Origin: WHSW01 sp963828755
GTDB lineage: Bacteria > Actinomycetota > Thermoleophilia > Solirubrobacterales > 70-9
NCBI GenBank assembly: GCA_963828755.1
Contig: CAWHFY010000008.1
Span: 91,238 to 155,237, forward strand
Reading direction: 5' to 3'
DNA: 64,000 nt
Shown: one piece after another, positions 50,576 to 59,241 of the stretch
Layout: each line of letters starts with the position of its first letter
Numbering within the stretch: the stretch's first letter is position 1
The notes under the pieces: model-generated
The model's input: the letters and a program-made list of their open reading frames with translations, nothing else
Databases searched by the model: none
What the model was told of the DNA's origin: nothing
Position numbers and translations under genes: made by a program

Positions 50576-51654
50576 CCCGCCGCGACCTCCTGCCAGGCGC
50601 GGTCGTAGAGCTCGACCGACGACGGCTGGGTCTCGGGGATCGCCGTGTCGAGCGTGTTCGGGTCGGCGGTCTCGCGGTATTCCGGCGCCATCAGGGGTAG
50701 CGCCTTCGGGTTCATGACCACGAAGCCGCTCTCGCCGCTGATCGCCTGCGCGGCGGGCGACGCGTAGTAGTTGATGAGCTTGTAGGCGGCGTCGATGTTC
50801 TGGGCGCCGGAGGTGATCCCGAGCCCGCAGACCCAGGAGAGCACCCCCTCCTTCGGCGCGATCCACTCGGCCGGGACCCCGTCGCGGATCATCGACTCGG
50901 TCGTCCCGCGGCCGCCGTCGGCGATCACGACCTCGCCCGACTTGAAGTCGTTGACCATCGAGGCGTCGGACTCGGCGAAGTCGCGAAACTGGTCGCGATG
51001 GTCGATCAGGTACTCCTTCACCTGGTCGATCTGGTCCGGGCTCAGGTCCATCGGGTTGTCCATCCCGAGCGCCATCGCGCTGACCCCGATCGCGGTCAGC
51101 GGGGTCGACTCCATCGCCGCCCGGCCCGCGTACTCGGGGTCGAACAGGTCGGTGTAGGAATCGATCTGGCTCGGGTCGACCTCGTCGGTGTTGACGATGA
51201 TCCCGTGCGGTCCCGCCGACGCCGGCGCGAACAGCACCTTGCCGGCCTCGTTGCGGATCTCGTCGGAATCCGAGAGCTTCAGCTGGTCGAAGTCCGTGAT
51301 CCCGGCCGGGTCGAGCGGGCGGATCAGCCCGCGGACGAGCAGCGGCTGCATCTCGTCGGCGCAGACCTCCACCACATCGGCGTCGAAGCCCCCGGCGAGC
51401 TTCGCCGCCGCGGCCTTGTTCGAGTTGAAGCTGGCGGTCTCGAGCTCGAGGTCCGGGTTCTGCTCGCGGAACGGGTCGAGCAGCTCGTCGGTGACCGTGT
51501 CCCCGTAGGCGAAGAAACGCAGGGTTCCCGTCGCCGGAGCGTCGGGATCCTTGGGGGGCGGCGCGACCGAGGTGTCGCCCGAGCCCTGGCCGCACCCGGC
51601 CGCCACCACGCAGGCGGCGAGCGCGGTCGCGGCGAGGACACGGGCGCGGGTCAC
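50572..51654 (-). CDS. Extracellular solute-binding protein, spermidine/putrescine type (copy 1)
   Basis: 360 residues from GTG 51654, overlapping the ATPase stop (GTGA). Lipoprotein signal TRARVLAATALAACVVAAGCG. PotD/PotF-like family-1/8 binding fold: GTLRFFAYGDTVTDELLDPF, DADVVEVCADEMQPLL, FKSGEVVIADGG, LSWVCGLGITSGAQN. The cysteine in VVEVCADEM and the phrase ADEMQPLL are shared with the second binding protein at 62836, so the two arose by duplication. Delivers substrate to the two permeases downstream. Confidence 0.87.
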   Translation of the reverse strand: MTRARVLAATALAACVVAAGCGQGSGDTSVAPPPKDPDAPATGTLRFFAYGDTVTDELLDPFREQNPDLELETASFNSNKAAAAKLAGGFDADVVEVCADEMQPLLVRGLIRPLDPAGITDFDQLKLSDSDEIRNEAGKVLFAPASAGPHGIIVNTDEVDPSQIDSYTDLFDPEYAGRAAMESTPLTAIGVSAMALGMDNPMDLSPDQIDQVKEYLIDHRDQFRDFAESDASMVNDFKSGEVVIADGGRGTTESMIRDGVPAEWIAPKEGVLSWVCGLGITSGAQNIDAAYKLINYYASPAAQAISGESGFVVMNPKALPLMAPEYRETADPNTLDTAIPETQPSSVELYDRAWQEVAAG

Positions 51655-52745
51655 TCGGCGTCTCCCTGCGGCTCGTCCTCGAGCACGAGGCTGTGGCGCG
51701 CGTGCCAGCTCAAGACGACGCTCTCGCCCGGCTCGGGCGCCGGGCGCTCGTCGTCGTTGAGAGCGTGGACGATCAGTCGCTCCCCGGTGACGATCTCGAC
51801 CACGGTCTGCGAGAGCGAGCCGAGGTAGACCTGCTCGATCACGACGCCGCTGACCTGCGAGCCGCCATTGGGGCTTTCGGCGCCGATCCGGATCTTTTCC
51901 GGGCGCACCGTGATCCGGCACTCCGCGCCGGCGCCGGCCTCCGGGGCGACGATCCGCATCCCGTCGCCGAGCTCCATCACGACGAGCCCCTCGCCGCGGC
52001 TGGTCGCGCTGAGGTTGAGGTTGTTCGAGGTGCCGATGAAGTCGGCGACGAAGGCGGTCGCCGGGCGCTCGTAGAGCGCCTTCGGGGCGTCGACCTGCTG
52101 GACGACGCCACCGTCCATGACCGCGATGCGGTCGGACATCGTGAGCGCCTCCTCCTGGTCGTGGGTGACGTAGACGAAGGTCGTGCCGGTGCTCTGCTGA
52201 ATCCGCTTCAGCTCGAGCTGCATCTCGCGGCGCAGCTTCAGGTCGAGCGCCCCGAGCGGCTCGTCCAACAAGAGGGCCGCCGGGCGGTTGACCAGGGCCC
52301 GTGCGAGCGCCACACGTTGGCGCTGGCCTCCCGAAAGCGCCGCCGGGCGGCGGTCCTCGTAGCCGTCGAGTCGCACCACCTGGAGCATCTCCGCAACCCG
52401 CGAGGCGAGCTCGGAGCGCTCGACCCGCTTCAGCTTGAGGCCGAAGGCGACGTTCTCGGCGACGGTCATGTGCGGGAACAGCGCGTAGTCCTGGAACACC
52501 ATGTTGACGTTGCGCTTCTTCGGCGAGACCCAGGTGACGTCTTCGCCGTCGAGCAAGACCCGGCCCGAGTCGGCCTCTTCGAACCCGGCGATCACGCGCA
52601 GCGTCGTCGTCTTGCCGCAGCCGCTGGGACCCAGCATCGAGAAGAACTCTCCCGCCGGGATCTCCAGGGTGACGTCGTTGACGGCGCGGACATCCCCGAA
52701 GTCCTTGATCAACCGGTCGACCACGATCATGGGCCGCTCGCTCAT
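51651..52745 (-). CDS. potA: Polyamine-type ABC transporter ATPase
   Basis: 364 residues. Walker A MLGPSGCGKTTTLR, Q loop NMVFQDYALFPHMTV, signature LSGGQRQRVALARAL, Walker B ALLLDEPLGALD, H loop VYVTHDQEEALTMSD; the C-terminal TOBE domain (ITVRPEKIRIG) is present, as in PotA. The ATG overlaps the stop of a nine-codon leader with a strong ribosome site. Confidence 0.93.
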   Translation of the reverse strand: MSERPMIVVDRLIKDFGDVRAVNDVTLEIPAGEFFSMLGPSGCGKTTTLRVIAGFEEADSGRVLLDGEDVTWVSPKKRNVNMVFQDYALFPHMTVAENVAFGLKLKRVERSELASRVAEMLQVVRLDGYEDRRPAALSGGQRQRVALARALVNRPAALLLDEPLGALDLKLRREMQLELKRIQQSTGTTFVYVTHDQEEALTMSDRIAVMDGGVVQQVDAPKALYERPATAFVADFIGTSNNLNLSATSRGEGLVVMELGDGMRIVAPEAGAGAECRITVRPEKIRIGAESPNGGSQVSGVVIEQVYLGSLSQTVVEIVTGERLIVHALNDDERPAPEPGESVVLSWHARHSLVLEDEPQGDAE

Positions 52746-52771
52746 GACTCCCTGATCGCGCTTCGCCTCAC
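52742..52771 (-). CDS. Nine-residue leader peptide coupled to the ABC ATPase
   Basis: GTG at 52771 reads VRRSAIRES and stops at TGA 52744-52742, overlapping the ATPase ATG (ATGA). The ribosome site AAGGAGGG (52784-52777) is 5 nt before this GTG, whereas the ATPase ATG has no well-spaced site of its own. The arrangement implies that ribosomes load here and pass to the ATPase. Very short, so coding status is inferred from the layout alone. Confidence 0.4.
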   Translation of the reverse strand: MRRSAIRES

Positions 52772-52800
52772 GCGATCCCTCCTTGTTCGTGGCTCCGCGC

Positions 52801-53157
52801 TCACTGCGCCTCCTTGATCACGATCGCGAACAGGTCGTTGACGTTGGTGCCGGTCGGCCCGGTGACGAGCGCGTCCTCGAGCGCGGCCAGGGCGACCTGC
52901 GAGCGATGCTCGAGCAGGGCGGTGCGCAGGTCGAGCCCGGCGGCCACGGCGCGCTCGACGGTCGTCCCGTCGATGATCGCCCCGGCGTGCTCGGTGCCGC
53001 CGTCGGAGCCGTCGGTGTCGATGAATACGGCGGCGACCGGCGCCCCCTCGAGCTCGAGCGCGGCGGCGATCGCCGCCTCCTGGTTCGGGCCGCCCTCCCC
53101 GAACCCGGCCTCCGAGGCGAGCGTCACCGTGCTCTCGCCCCCGCAGCCGAGCATCAC
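52801..53157 (-). CDS. Glycerate kinase, MOFRL C-terminal part (second half of a split gene)
   Basis: 118 residues starting at GTG 53157 (MLGCGGESTVTL, reading GTG ATG). It carries the MOFRL-domain pattern GEGGPNQEAAIAAALEL, VFIDTDGSDGGTEHAGAIID and the ending TGTNVNDLFAIVI. In known class-II glycerate kinases this is fused to the DUF4147 domain. Here the two halves are in different frames with a GTGA overlap (53157-53154). A minus-one error in one gene or a genuine two-subunit enzyme are both possible. Confidence 0.8.
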   Translation of the reverse strand: MMLGCGGESTVTLASEAGFGEGGPNQEAAIAAALELEGAPVAAVFIDTDGSDGGTEHAGAIIDGTTVERAVAAGLDLRTALLEHRSQVALAALEDALVTGPTGTNVNDLFAIVIKEAQ

Positions 53158-54200
53158 GGAGCCGGGCCGAACGGGGCGCGGTCGGCGGCGCTGTGGCGGG
53201 CGAGGTTGGCGAGCAGCTTGCCGACTTGGCGTGCCTCGCCCTCGAGGCTGGTCGAGACGATGACCGGCGTCAGGCCGAGCTCGATCGAGGCGGTCGCCAT
53301 CGCATCGCAGGCGGTGGTGCCGGTGACCAGCAGGACCGTCTGGATCCGGTCGGGGTCGAGGTCGGGGGACTCAGAGTCCGGTCCCTGAAGGAACTCGCGG
53401 ATCGACTTCGGAGTCCGGTCCCACAGGCCGTGTCCATAGAGGACCGCGATCGCGTCGCCGGCGCGGGTCGAGTCGGGCACCGTCGGGTCGGTGATCGCGT
53501 CGATGTGATCGCCGGCGACGTCGGAGACGGTCAGGTTGATGAGGGTCGCGGGCAGCGCCGCCTTCGCGAGCCGGCCGCCCTTGAACGCGGAGACGTGCTT
53601 GCGGACCGTGTTCACCTCGACGATCCCGATGCCCGAGGAGAGCAGCAGCTCGTGAAGGGCGCGCTTCTCGGCCGGCGTGACGCCGGGCGGTGGCAGGCTC
53701 GCGAGCGCCGAGCTGCCGCCGGTGAAGCAGGCGATCACGACGTCGCGCTCGCCGGCTCCTGCCGCGATCTCGAGCAACCGCTTCGCGGCCGCGCCGCTCG
53801 ACTCGCTCGGCAGCGGATGATCGGCGCCGAGCACCTCGATCCGGCCGAGGCGGCCGCGCTCGTCGCCCCGGACGGCGATCGCCCCGCCGTCGAGGCGCCC
53901 GCCGAGAGTGGACTCGAGCGCCGCGGCGATCCCGAGCGAGGCCTTGCCGGCGCCGACCACCAGCACCCGACCGCCCGGGTCGAGCTGGTGACCGACGCCG
54001 TCGATTGTGAGCTCGTCGCCGACCAGCGAGACCGCCCGCTCGGTCGCCTCGAAGACGTCGCAGGCGGCGAGCCCGGCGGAGGCGATGCGCAGCGCCTCGC
54101 GGCGGGCCTCACGGGCGCCGCGCGAGCAGAGCCCGTCGACCGATTCGAACTGGCTCGGGCGCGGCGGCGCGGGCGCGGCGGATGGTTCGGCGCCGGGCAA
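53154..54200 (-). CDS. Glycerate kinase, DUF4147 N-terminal part (GckA/TtuD type)
   Basis: 348 residues from TTG 54200. Class II kinase that makes 2-phosphoglycerate from glycerate. Motifs: VLVVGAGKASLGIAAALE, ADHPLPSESSGAAAKRLLEIA, IACFTGGSSALASLPPPG, NTVRKHVSAFKGGRLA and VSDVAGDHIDAIT. With the MOFRL part the total is about 466 residues, normal for the family. It follows the enolase-like gene by 6 bp, so glycerate could pass through 2-phosphoglycerate to phosphoenolpyruvate in one operon. Confidence 0.85.
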   Translation of the reverse strand: MPGAEPSAAPAPPRPSQFESVDGLCSRGAREARREALRIASAGLAACDVFEATERAVSLVGDELTIDGVGHQLDPGGRVLVVGAGKASLGIAAALESTLGGRLDGGAIAVRGDERGRLGRIEVLGADHPLPSESSGAAAKRLLEIAAGAGERDVVIACFTGGSSALASLPPPGVTPAEKRALHELLLSSGIGIVEVNTVRKHVSAFKGGRLAKAALPATLINLTVSDVAGDHIDAITDPTVPDSTRAGDAIAVLYGHGLWDRTPKSIREFLQGPDSESPDLDPDRIQTVLLVTGTTACDAMATASIELGLTPVIVSTSLEGEARQVGKLLANLARHSAADRAPFGPAP

Positions 54201-54206
54201 GGTCCC

Positions 54207-55508
54207 CTAGGCGGCGATCGCCGGGGCGGCCAGCTCGGAGCCGGGGTAGACGGCGGTGGCGCCGAGCTCCTCGGAGATCCGGATCAACCGGTTGTACTTG
54301 GCGGTGCGCTCGCCGCGGACCGGGGCGCCGGTCTTGATCTGCCCGGCCCCGAGGGCGACGGCGAGGTCGGCGATGATCGGGTCCTCGGTTTCCCCGGATC
54401 GCTCCGAGACGACCACCTTGTAGGCGCTGCGGTGGGCCAGGTCCGCGGCGTCGATCGCCTCGGAGAGGGTTCCGATCTGGTTCACCTTCCACAGCAGCGC
54501 GTTGGCCGCGTTCTCGGCGATCCCCCGGCGCAGACGCTGCGGGTTGGTGACGAAGAGGTCGTCGCCGACGATCTGGATCCCGCTCGCCGCGGTCAGCTCG
54601 GCGAACCCGGCGAAGTCCTCCTCGTCGAGCGGGTCCTCGATCGTGATCACGTCGAAGTCCCGGATCAGCTCGAGGTAGAGCTCGATCATCGCGTCGGTGT
54701 CGCGCGTCTCGCCGGCGAGGGCGTAGGTCCCGGACTCGCGGTCGTAGTAGTGGGTCGCCGCGCAGTCGAGGCCGTAGCGGAAGCGGCCCTCGTGGCCGGC
54801 GTTCGCGACCGCCTCGTGCAGCAGGCCGAGCGCCTCCTGCGGGCTGGAGATCGCCGGGGCGTAGCCGCCCTCATCGCCGGTGTTGAGGGCGCTCTTGCCG
54901 TAGCGCTCGAGCAGGATCTCGGCGAGCGCGAGGTTGACCTCGGTCGAGATCTGCAGCGCCTCGAGGATCGAGTCCGCCCCGACCGGGATCACGATGAACT
55001 CCTGGAAGTCGAGGTCGTTGGAGGCGTGCTTGCCGCCGTTGATCAGATTGACCAGCGGCACCGGGAGCACGTGCGCGTTCGCGTTCAGCGCCCGGTAGAG
55101 GGGGATCCCGGCGGCCTGGGCGCGGGCGCGGGCCGCGGCCAGCGAGACGCCGAGGATCGCGTTGGCGCCGAGCCGCGACTTGTCGGCGGTCGCGTCGAGC
55201 TCGATCAGCGAGACGTCGAGCGCGCGCTGCTCGGGCAGAACGCTGGCCACCAGCATCGAGGCGATCTCGCCGGTCACGTTGTCGACCGCATCGCGGACGC
55301 CGAACCCGCCGAAGCGGTCGCCGCCGTCGCGCAGCTCGCACGCCTCGTTCGACCCGGTCGAGCGCCCGGACGGAACGTCGGCGGTGCCGATCACCCCGCC
55401 GTCGAGCTCGACGTCGACCTGGACGGTCGGCAGGCCGCGGCAGTCGAGGACCTCCCTCGCCCGGATCGCCTCGATCGTGCGACCGCTTCCGTTACTGGCT
55501 TCACTCAC
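54207..55508 (-). CDS. eno: Enolase-like protein with changed active-site residue
   Basis: 433 residues; interconverts 2-phosphoglycerate and phosphoenolpyruvate if active. Conserved: mobile loop PSGRSTGSNEA, GGKHASNDLDFQEF, GDEGGYAPAI, EDPLDEEDF, DDLFVTNPQ, WKVNQIGTLSEA (catalytic Lys) and TAKYNRLIRI. The usual S-H-R-S-G-E-T stretch reads VVSERSGETEDP: the active-site His (His373 in yeast) is Glu. LDSRGNPT reads LDCRGLPT, and a Trp stands before KVNQ. A second, housekeeping enolase elsewhere is therefore expected. Stop/start spacing shows co-translation with the GntR gene (ATGA) and the kinase. Confidence 0.82.
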   Translation of the reverse strand: MSEASNGSGRTIEAIRAREVLDCRGLPTVQVDVELDGGVIGTADVPSGRSTGSNEACELRDGGDRFGGFGVRDAVDNVTGEIASMLVASVLPEQRALDVSLIELDATADKSRLGANAILGVSLAAARARAQAAGIPLYRALNANAHVLPVPLVNLINGGKHASNDLDFQEFIVIPVGADSILEALQISTEVNLALAEILLERYGKSALNTGDEGGYAPAISSPQEALGLLHEAVANAGHEGRFRYGLDCAATHYYDRESGTYALAGETRDTDAMIELYLELIRDFDVITIEDPLDEEDFAGFAELTAASGIQIVGDDLFVTNPQRLRRGIAENAANALLWKVNQIGTLSEAIDAADLAHRSAYKVVVSERSGETEDPIIADLAVALGAGQIKTGAPVRGERTAKYNRLIRISEELGATAVYPGSELAAPAIAA

Positions 55509-56218
55509 AGGATTACCTCCTCGGCATTCGGCCCGTCGCCGGCTGCGAGGGCGCTACTCAGGTTCTGGACCGCGTCGCTCAGGTGCTCGCGGAAGAGCTG
55601 GTCGGCGCGCTGCGGATCGGCGTCGACGATCGCGGCGAGCAGCGCGGTGTGCTCGTCGGCGACCTCGGATGGACGCTCGTAGTGCGGCCGCAGCTGGACC
55701 ATGCAGAGCTGGATCTCCGCCTGGACCTGGCCGTAGGCGCGCGAGAGGCGCGGGCTGGCCGCGGCGTCGATGATCGCGCGGTGAAATCGCATGTCGGGCT
55801 CGACGACCTCGCGCCAGGGGGCGCCGTCGGGAACGGCGGAGAGGTCCTCGACCGCCTGGCGGGCGCCCTCCGGGACGCGGCCCTCGCCGATCACGATCCG
55901 GACCGCCTCGGTCTCGAGCGCGGTCCGCAGCCTGAAGGTGTCGAGGATGTCGGCGGCCTCGAGCACGGTCACCTGGACGCCGCGGTGCGGCTCGCGGCGC
56001 AGCATCCCCTCGGAGATCAGGATCTGGGTCGCGGCGCGAAACGAATGGCGCGCGATGCGCAGGCGGTCGGCGAACTCCGCCTCGCGCAGGCGGCTACCCG
56101 GCTCCAGCTCGCCGTCGAGGATCAGTTCGCGAAGCACGTTCGCGGCCGCGTCGACGGTCGAGACGGTGTTCAGGTGGACGCTGTGGGACGGCGCGGATCC
56201 GGATGAGGTTGCTTCCAT
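55505..56218 (-). CDS. GntR-family transcriptional regulator (FadR/FCD type)
   Basis: 237 residues. N-terminal winged helix (AANVLRELILDGELEPGSRLREAEFADRL with RHSFRAATQILISEGML), then an all-helical FCD ligand domain whose metal/ligand residues are Asp and His in PDMRFHRAIIDAA and His residues in EHTALLAAIVDAD and FREHLSDAV. First gene of the 11.7-kb operon, likely autoregulated; ligands of this group are small organic acids. Confidence 0.9.
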   Translation of the reverse strand: MEATSSGSAPSHSVHLNTVSTVDAAANVLRELILDGELEPGSRLREAEFADRLRIARHSFRAATQILISEGMLRREPHRGVQVTVLEAADILDTFRLRTALETEAVRIVIGEGRVPEGARQAVEDLSAVPDGAPWREVVEPDMRFHRAIIDAAASPRLSRAYGQVQAEIQLCMVQLRPHYERPSEVADEHTALLAAIVDADPQRADQLFREHLSDAVQNLSSALAAGDGPNAEEVIL

Positions 56219-56219
56219 G

Positions 56220-56238
56220 TGTCACATTCTTCCACAAT
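56220..56238 (+). promoter_or_regulatory. Operator motif, site 1 (shared with 62823-62841)
   Basis: TGTCACATTCTTCCACAAT, immediately upstream of the GntR-gene ATG. The minus strand at 62841-62823 reads TGTCACATGAGTCAACAAT; 15 of 19 positions agree, including TGTCACAT and ACAAT. Both sites lie between divergent genes of the same putative pathway. Confidence 0.5.
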
Positions 56239-56244
56239 TAGACA

Positions 56245-56264
56245 AAGATGGTCTGCGCCATCTT
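56245..56264. promoter_or_regulatory. Perfect inverted repeat in the GntR-SDR intergenic region
   Basis: AAGATGG, spacer TCTGCG, CCATCTT: a 7-bp perfect dyad between the divergent promoters, a candidate operator for the GntR or the Lrp-type regulator. Confidence 0.5.
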
Positions 56265-56346
56265 CCGCTGGGGTCGGACCGCATACGGATTCCGGGCTAG
56301 ATTGCCGTCCGGAGGCCGTAATTCGCACGATCAGGGAGGTGGTCAG

Positions 56347-57168
56347 GTGAGGTTCGAGCAGCGCAACGTCCTGGTCACCGGCGGCGCCTCCGGGATCGGC
56401 CTCGCGATCGCCGGCGAGTTCCTCGCCGAGGGCGCCACCGTGCTGGTCGCCGACCGCGATGCCCTCGGACTCGATGCGCTCGCTGACCGGCTCGGCCCGT
56501 CCGACCGCCTGCTCACCACCGAGGTCGACCTCGCCGAGCCCGAGGCCCCCGGGAGGCTCGGCGCCGAGGCTGAGCAGCGCCTCGGCGGGGTGGACGTGCT
56601 CGTCAACGACGCCGGCTTGATGCGCCAGACCCCGGCGCTCGAGATCTCGGTCGCCGAGTGGGACGAGCTGTTCGCTGTCAACCTGCGCGCCGTCTTCTTC
56701 CTCACCCAGGCGATCGCCGGGCCGATGGCCGAGCGCGGGCGCGGCGCCGTGGTCTCGGTGGCTTCGGTCAACGCCTTCCGCACCGAGGCCCCGGAGGCCC
56801 ACTACAACGCGACTAAGGCCGGGATCGTCTCGGTGATGCGCTCGTTCGTGACCGAGCTCAGCCATCGTGGCGTCCGCTTCAACTGCGTCGCCCCGGGCGA
56901 GACGGTGGGCCCCGACGAGGCGGCGACCTACGACGACGCCGACCGCGCCCGCACTCGCGAGTACCTGCGCCGGGTGCCGCTGCGGCGGGTCGGGCTGCCG
57001 GTCGAGATGGCCCGGGTTGTGCGCTTCCTGGCCTCCGATGACGCCTCCTACGTGAACGGCCAGACGATTGTCGCCGACGGTGGCGAGCTCGCCGGCGACT
57101 GGTACGACGCCGCGGCGCGTCCGCCGGTTCCCGATCGCCTGGCGGGCATCGACCCGGAGGCGAGATGA
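56347..57168 (+). CDS. Short-chain dehydrogenase/reductase (SDR), classical type
   Basis: 273 residues from GTG 56347 with ribosome site GGGAGG. Cofactor motif VLVTGGASGIGLAIAGEF, Asp after strand two (VADRDALGL) pointing to NAD(H), NDAGLM (usually NNAG), Ser in VSVASVNAF and YxxxK in YNATKAGI; ending GQTIVADGGEL as in secondary-alcohol dehydrogenases. Divergent from the long operon and followed by an Lrp-type regulator (ATGA overlap). Could reduce hydroxypyruvate/tartronate semialdehyde or oxidise a hydroxy-amino compound; not decidable by sequence. Confidence 0.85.
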   Translation: MRFEQRNVLVTGGASGIGLAIAGEFLAEGATVLVADRDALGLDALADRLGPSDRLLTTEVDLAEPEAPGRLGAEAEQRLGGVDVLVNDAGLMRQTPALEISVAEWDELFAVNLRAVFFLTQAIAGPMAERGRGAVVSVASVNAFRTEAPEAHYNATKAGIVSVMRSFVTELSHRGVRFNCVAPGETVGPDEAATYDDADRARTREYLRRVPLRRVGLPVEMARVVRFLASDDASYVNGQTIVADGGELAGDWYDAAARPPVPDRLAGIDPEAR

Positions 57169-57626
57169 GCGCGGAGCTCGACGACATCGACCGGCGGATC
57201 ATCGACCAGCTGCAGGAGGAGGGCCGGCGCCCCTACACGGAGATCGCCCGCGCCGTGGGGATCTCGGAGGGCAGCGTCCGCCAGCGCGTCGCCTCGCTCA
57301 CCGAGCGCGGGGTGATCCAGATCGTCGCGGCGACGAGCCCGATCGCCCTTGGGATGATCCAGGCGTTCGTCTCCGTCCGCCTCGCGGGAGCCGGGCTCGA
57401 GCAGGCGGCGTCGCGGATCGCGGCGATCGGAGAGGTCGACTACGTCGCCGTGTGCACCGGCCCGACCGACCTGCTGGTCGGCGCCGTGTGCCGCGACAAC
57501 CAGCACCTGCTCGAGGTCACGACGCGGATTCGCGAGGTGCCCGGGGTCGCGGAGACCGACACCGCGGTGATCCTCTCCGAGCTCAAGGACTCCTACCGCT
57601 GGTCGGAGGCCGTGCGCCCGGACTGA
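57165..57626 (+). CDS. Lrp/AsnC-family transcriptional regulator
   Basis: 153 residues. Helix-turn-helix LDDIDRRIIDQLQEEGRRPYTEIARAVGISEGSVRQRVASL and a RAM ligand domain (VAVCTGPTDLLVGAVCRDNQHL, VAETDTAVILSELKDSY). Such proteins respond to amino acids. Co-translated with the SDR. The last 34 bp overlap the converging oxidoreductase gene. Confidence 0.92.
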   Translation: MSAELDDIDRRIIDQLQEEGRRPYTEIARAVGISEGSVRQRVASLTERGVIQIVAATSPIALGMIQAFVSVRLAGAGLEQAASRIAAIGEVDYVAVCTGPTDLLVGAVCRDNQHLLEVTTRIREVPGVAETDTAVILSELKDSYRWSEAVRPD

Positions 57627-59241
57627 AAGCGCCGCCGACCGCGACGCGAGCGCCGGTCGGCGAGCACGCGGATCGCGCAGTTGCGGCCGTTGGCGCCCGT
57701 CACCCCGCCGCCGGGGTGGGTGCCGGCGCCGCAGAGATAGAGGCCGGCGATCCGGGTGCGGTAGCCGCCGAGCCCCGCGGCTGGGCGCAGGGGGCCGAGC
57801 TGGTCGGGCGACATGTCGCCGTGCAGGTGGTGGCCGCCGGTGAGCGCCAGGGTCCGCTCGAGATCGAGCGGGGTGAGCACCTGGCGGTCGATGATCGAGC
57901 CGGCGAGGTTCGGGATCACCCCGCCGAGCTCGGCGAGCAGGCGGTCGGCGACGCGCTCGCGCGCCGCGTCCCAGTCGGAGTCCGCGAGCCGATAGGGCTG
58001 CGAGCGGAAGCCGAGCGTCGCGACGTGGCGACCGGGCGGGGCGAGCGAGGGGTCGAGCGCGCTCGGCACGCACAGCTCGACGTGCGGCGCCGGCGCCGGC
58101 ACCCGTGGCGCGCCCCCTCCTGGTCAGCGTCCATGCCCGCGAGCGGCAGCGTGAACTGGATCAGGCCGCGGTGGTGGCTCTGCACGCCGGCCGGGGTGCC
58201 CGCGATCCTGGGCGGCTCGGCAAGCGCGAGGTTGATCTTCATGCTGGCGCCCTCGCAACGGTAGGCGCCGATCGCCGCCGCCGTCTCGGGGTCGAGCTGG
58301 TCGCTGCCGACCAGCCCGAGCAGGGTTCGCTTCGGGTCGGCGTTCGAGACCACGGTCGTCGCGCGGACCTCGGCTCCCTCGGCGAGCTGCAGGCCGGCCG
58401 CGCACCCGTCCTCGACCAGGACCCGCTCGACCGGCGCGCCGACGGCGATCTCCGCTCCGGCCTCCCGCGCTGCGTCCGCAAGCAGCTCGGTGACCCTCCC
58501 CATGCCGCCCCGGACGAACCCCCAGGTGACCCCGCCGAGCGCCGACGCGGCGTGCTCGTGAAGTAGCGAATAGGCGGTCCCCGGCGTCGACGGGCCGTCG
58601 AGCGTGTTGGAGATCGAGTCCCACCCGAGCGTCGCGTTTACGTACTCGGATGTGAAGCGCTGCTCGAGGTACTCGCGCGCCGAAGTCGAGAACAGCTTCG
58701 CCGCGGCGAGCCCGTGCCCGCGGACTCGGCGAGCGCTGCGTCCGAGCGCCGCGGCGCAGCCGCGCCCGAGCCAGCCGGGCGCCCCCGGTGCGGCGCGGTC
58801 GAACCAGGGCGCCAGCAGGCCGGCGATCGCGATCAGCTCCGCGCGAAACGGGGCGAAGGCCGCGCCGTCGCGGCGGTCGAAGCGGGCCAGCTCGCGCGCC
58901 GTTTCGGCGTCGTCGTCGTGCAGGGTCAGCGTCGTGCCGTCGCGAAACACGTTCAGGGTCGGGGCCGCCTCGAGTACCTCGAGCCCGCGGGCTCGAAGGT
59001 CGAAATCCCGCCAGATCGCCGGGCGCAAGAGGCTGAGCACGTAGGCGCCTGGCGAGGCTCGAAAGCCCGGCGCGAACTCCTCGGTCGTGCACGCGCCGCC
59101 GACGATCTCGCGCCGCTCGACGACGAGCGTCGAGAGACCGGCGCGCGCGAGGTACGTCGCGGCGACGAGGCCGTTGTGGCCGCCGCCCACGATCGCGACG
59201 TCGTAGCGCTCGCGCGCTCGGCCCGAGCTCGGGTCAGCCAC
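57593..59241 (-). CDS. PYROXD2/phytoene-desaturase-like FAD oxidoreductase (copy 2), frame-disrupted
   Basis: GTG at 59241 (overlapping the preceding stop). FAD site DVAIVGGGHNGLVAATYLA, VERREIVGGACTTEEFAPGF, SNADPKRTLLGLV, and after the break VELCVPSALDPSLAPPG with LYLCGAGTHPGGGVTGANGRNCA. Near 58105 one base appears to be missing (a minus-one change, unlike most breaks in the window); repaired length about 549 residues. Much of it lines up with the copy at 47074, so the pair are paralogues. Confidence 0.82.
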
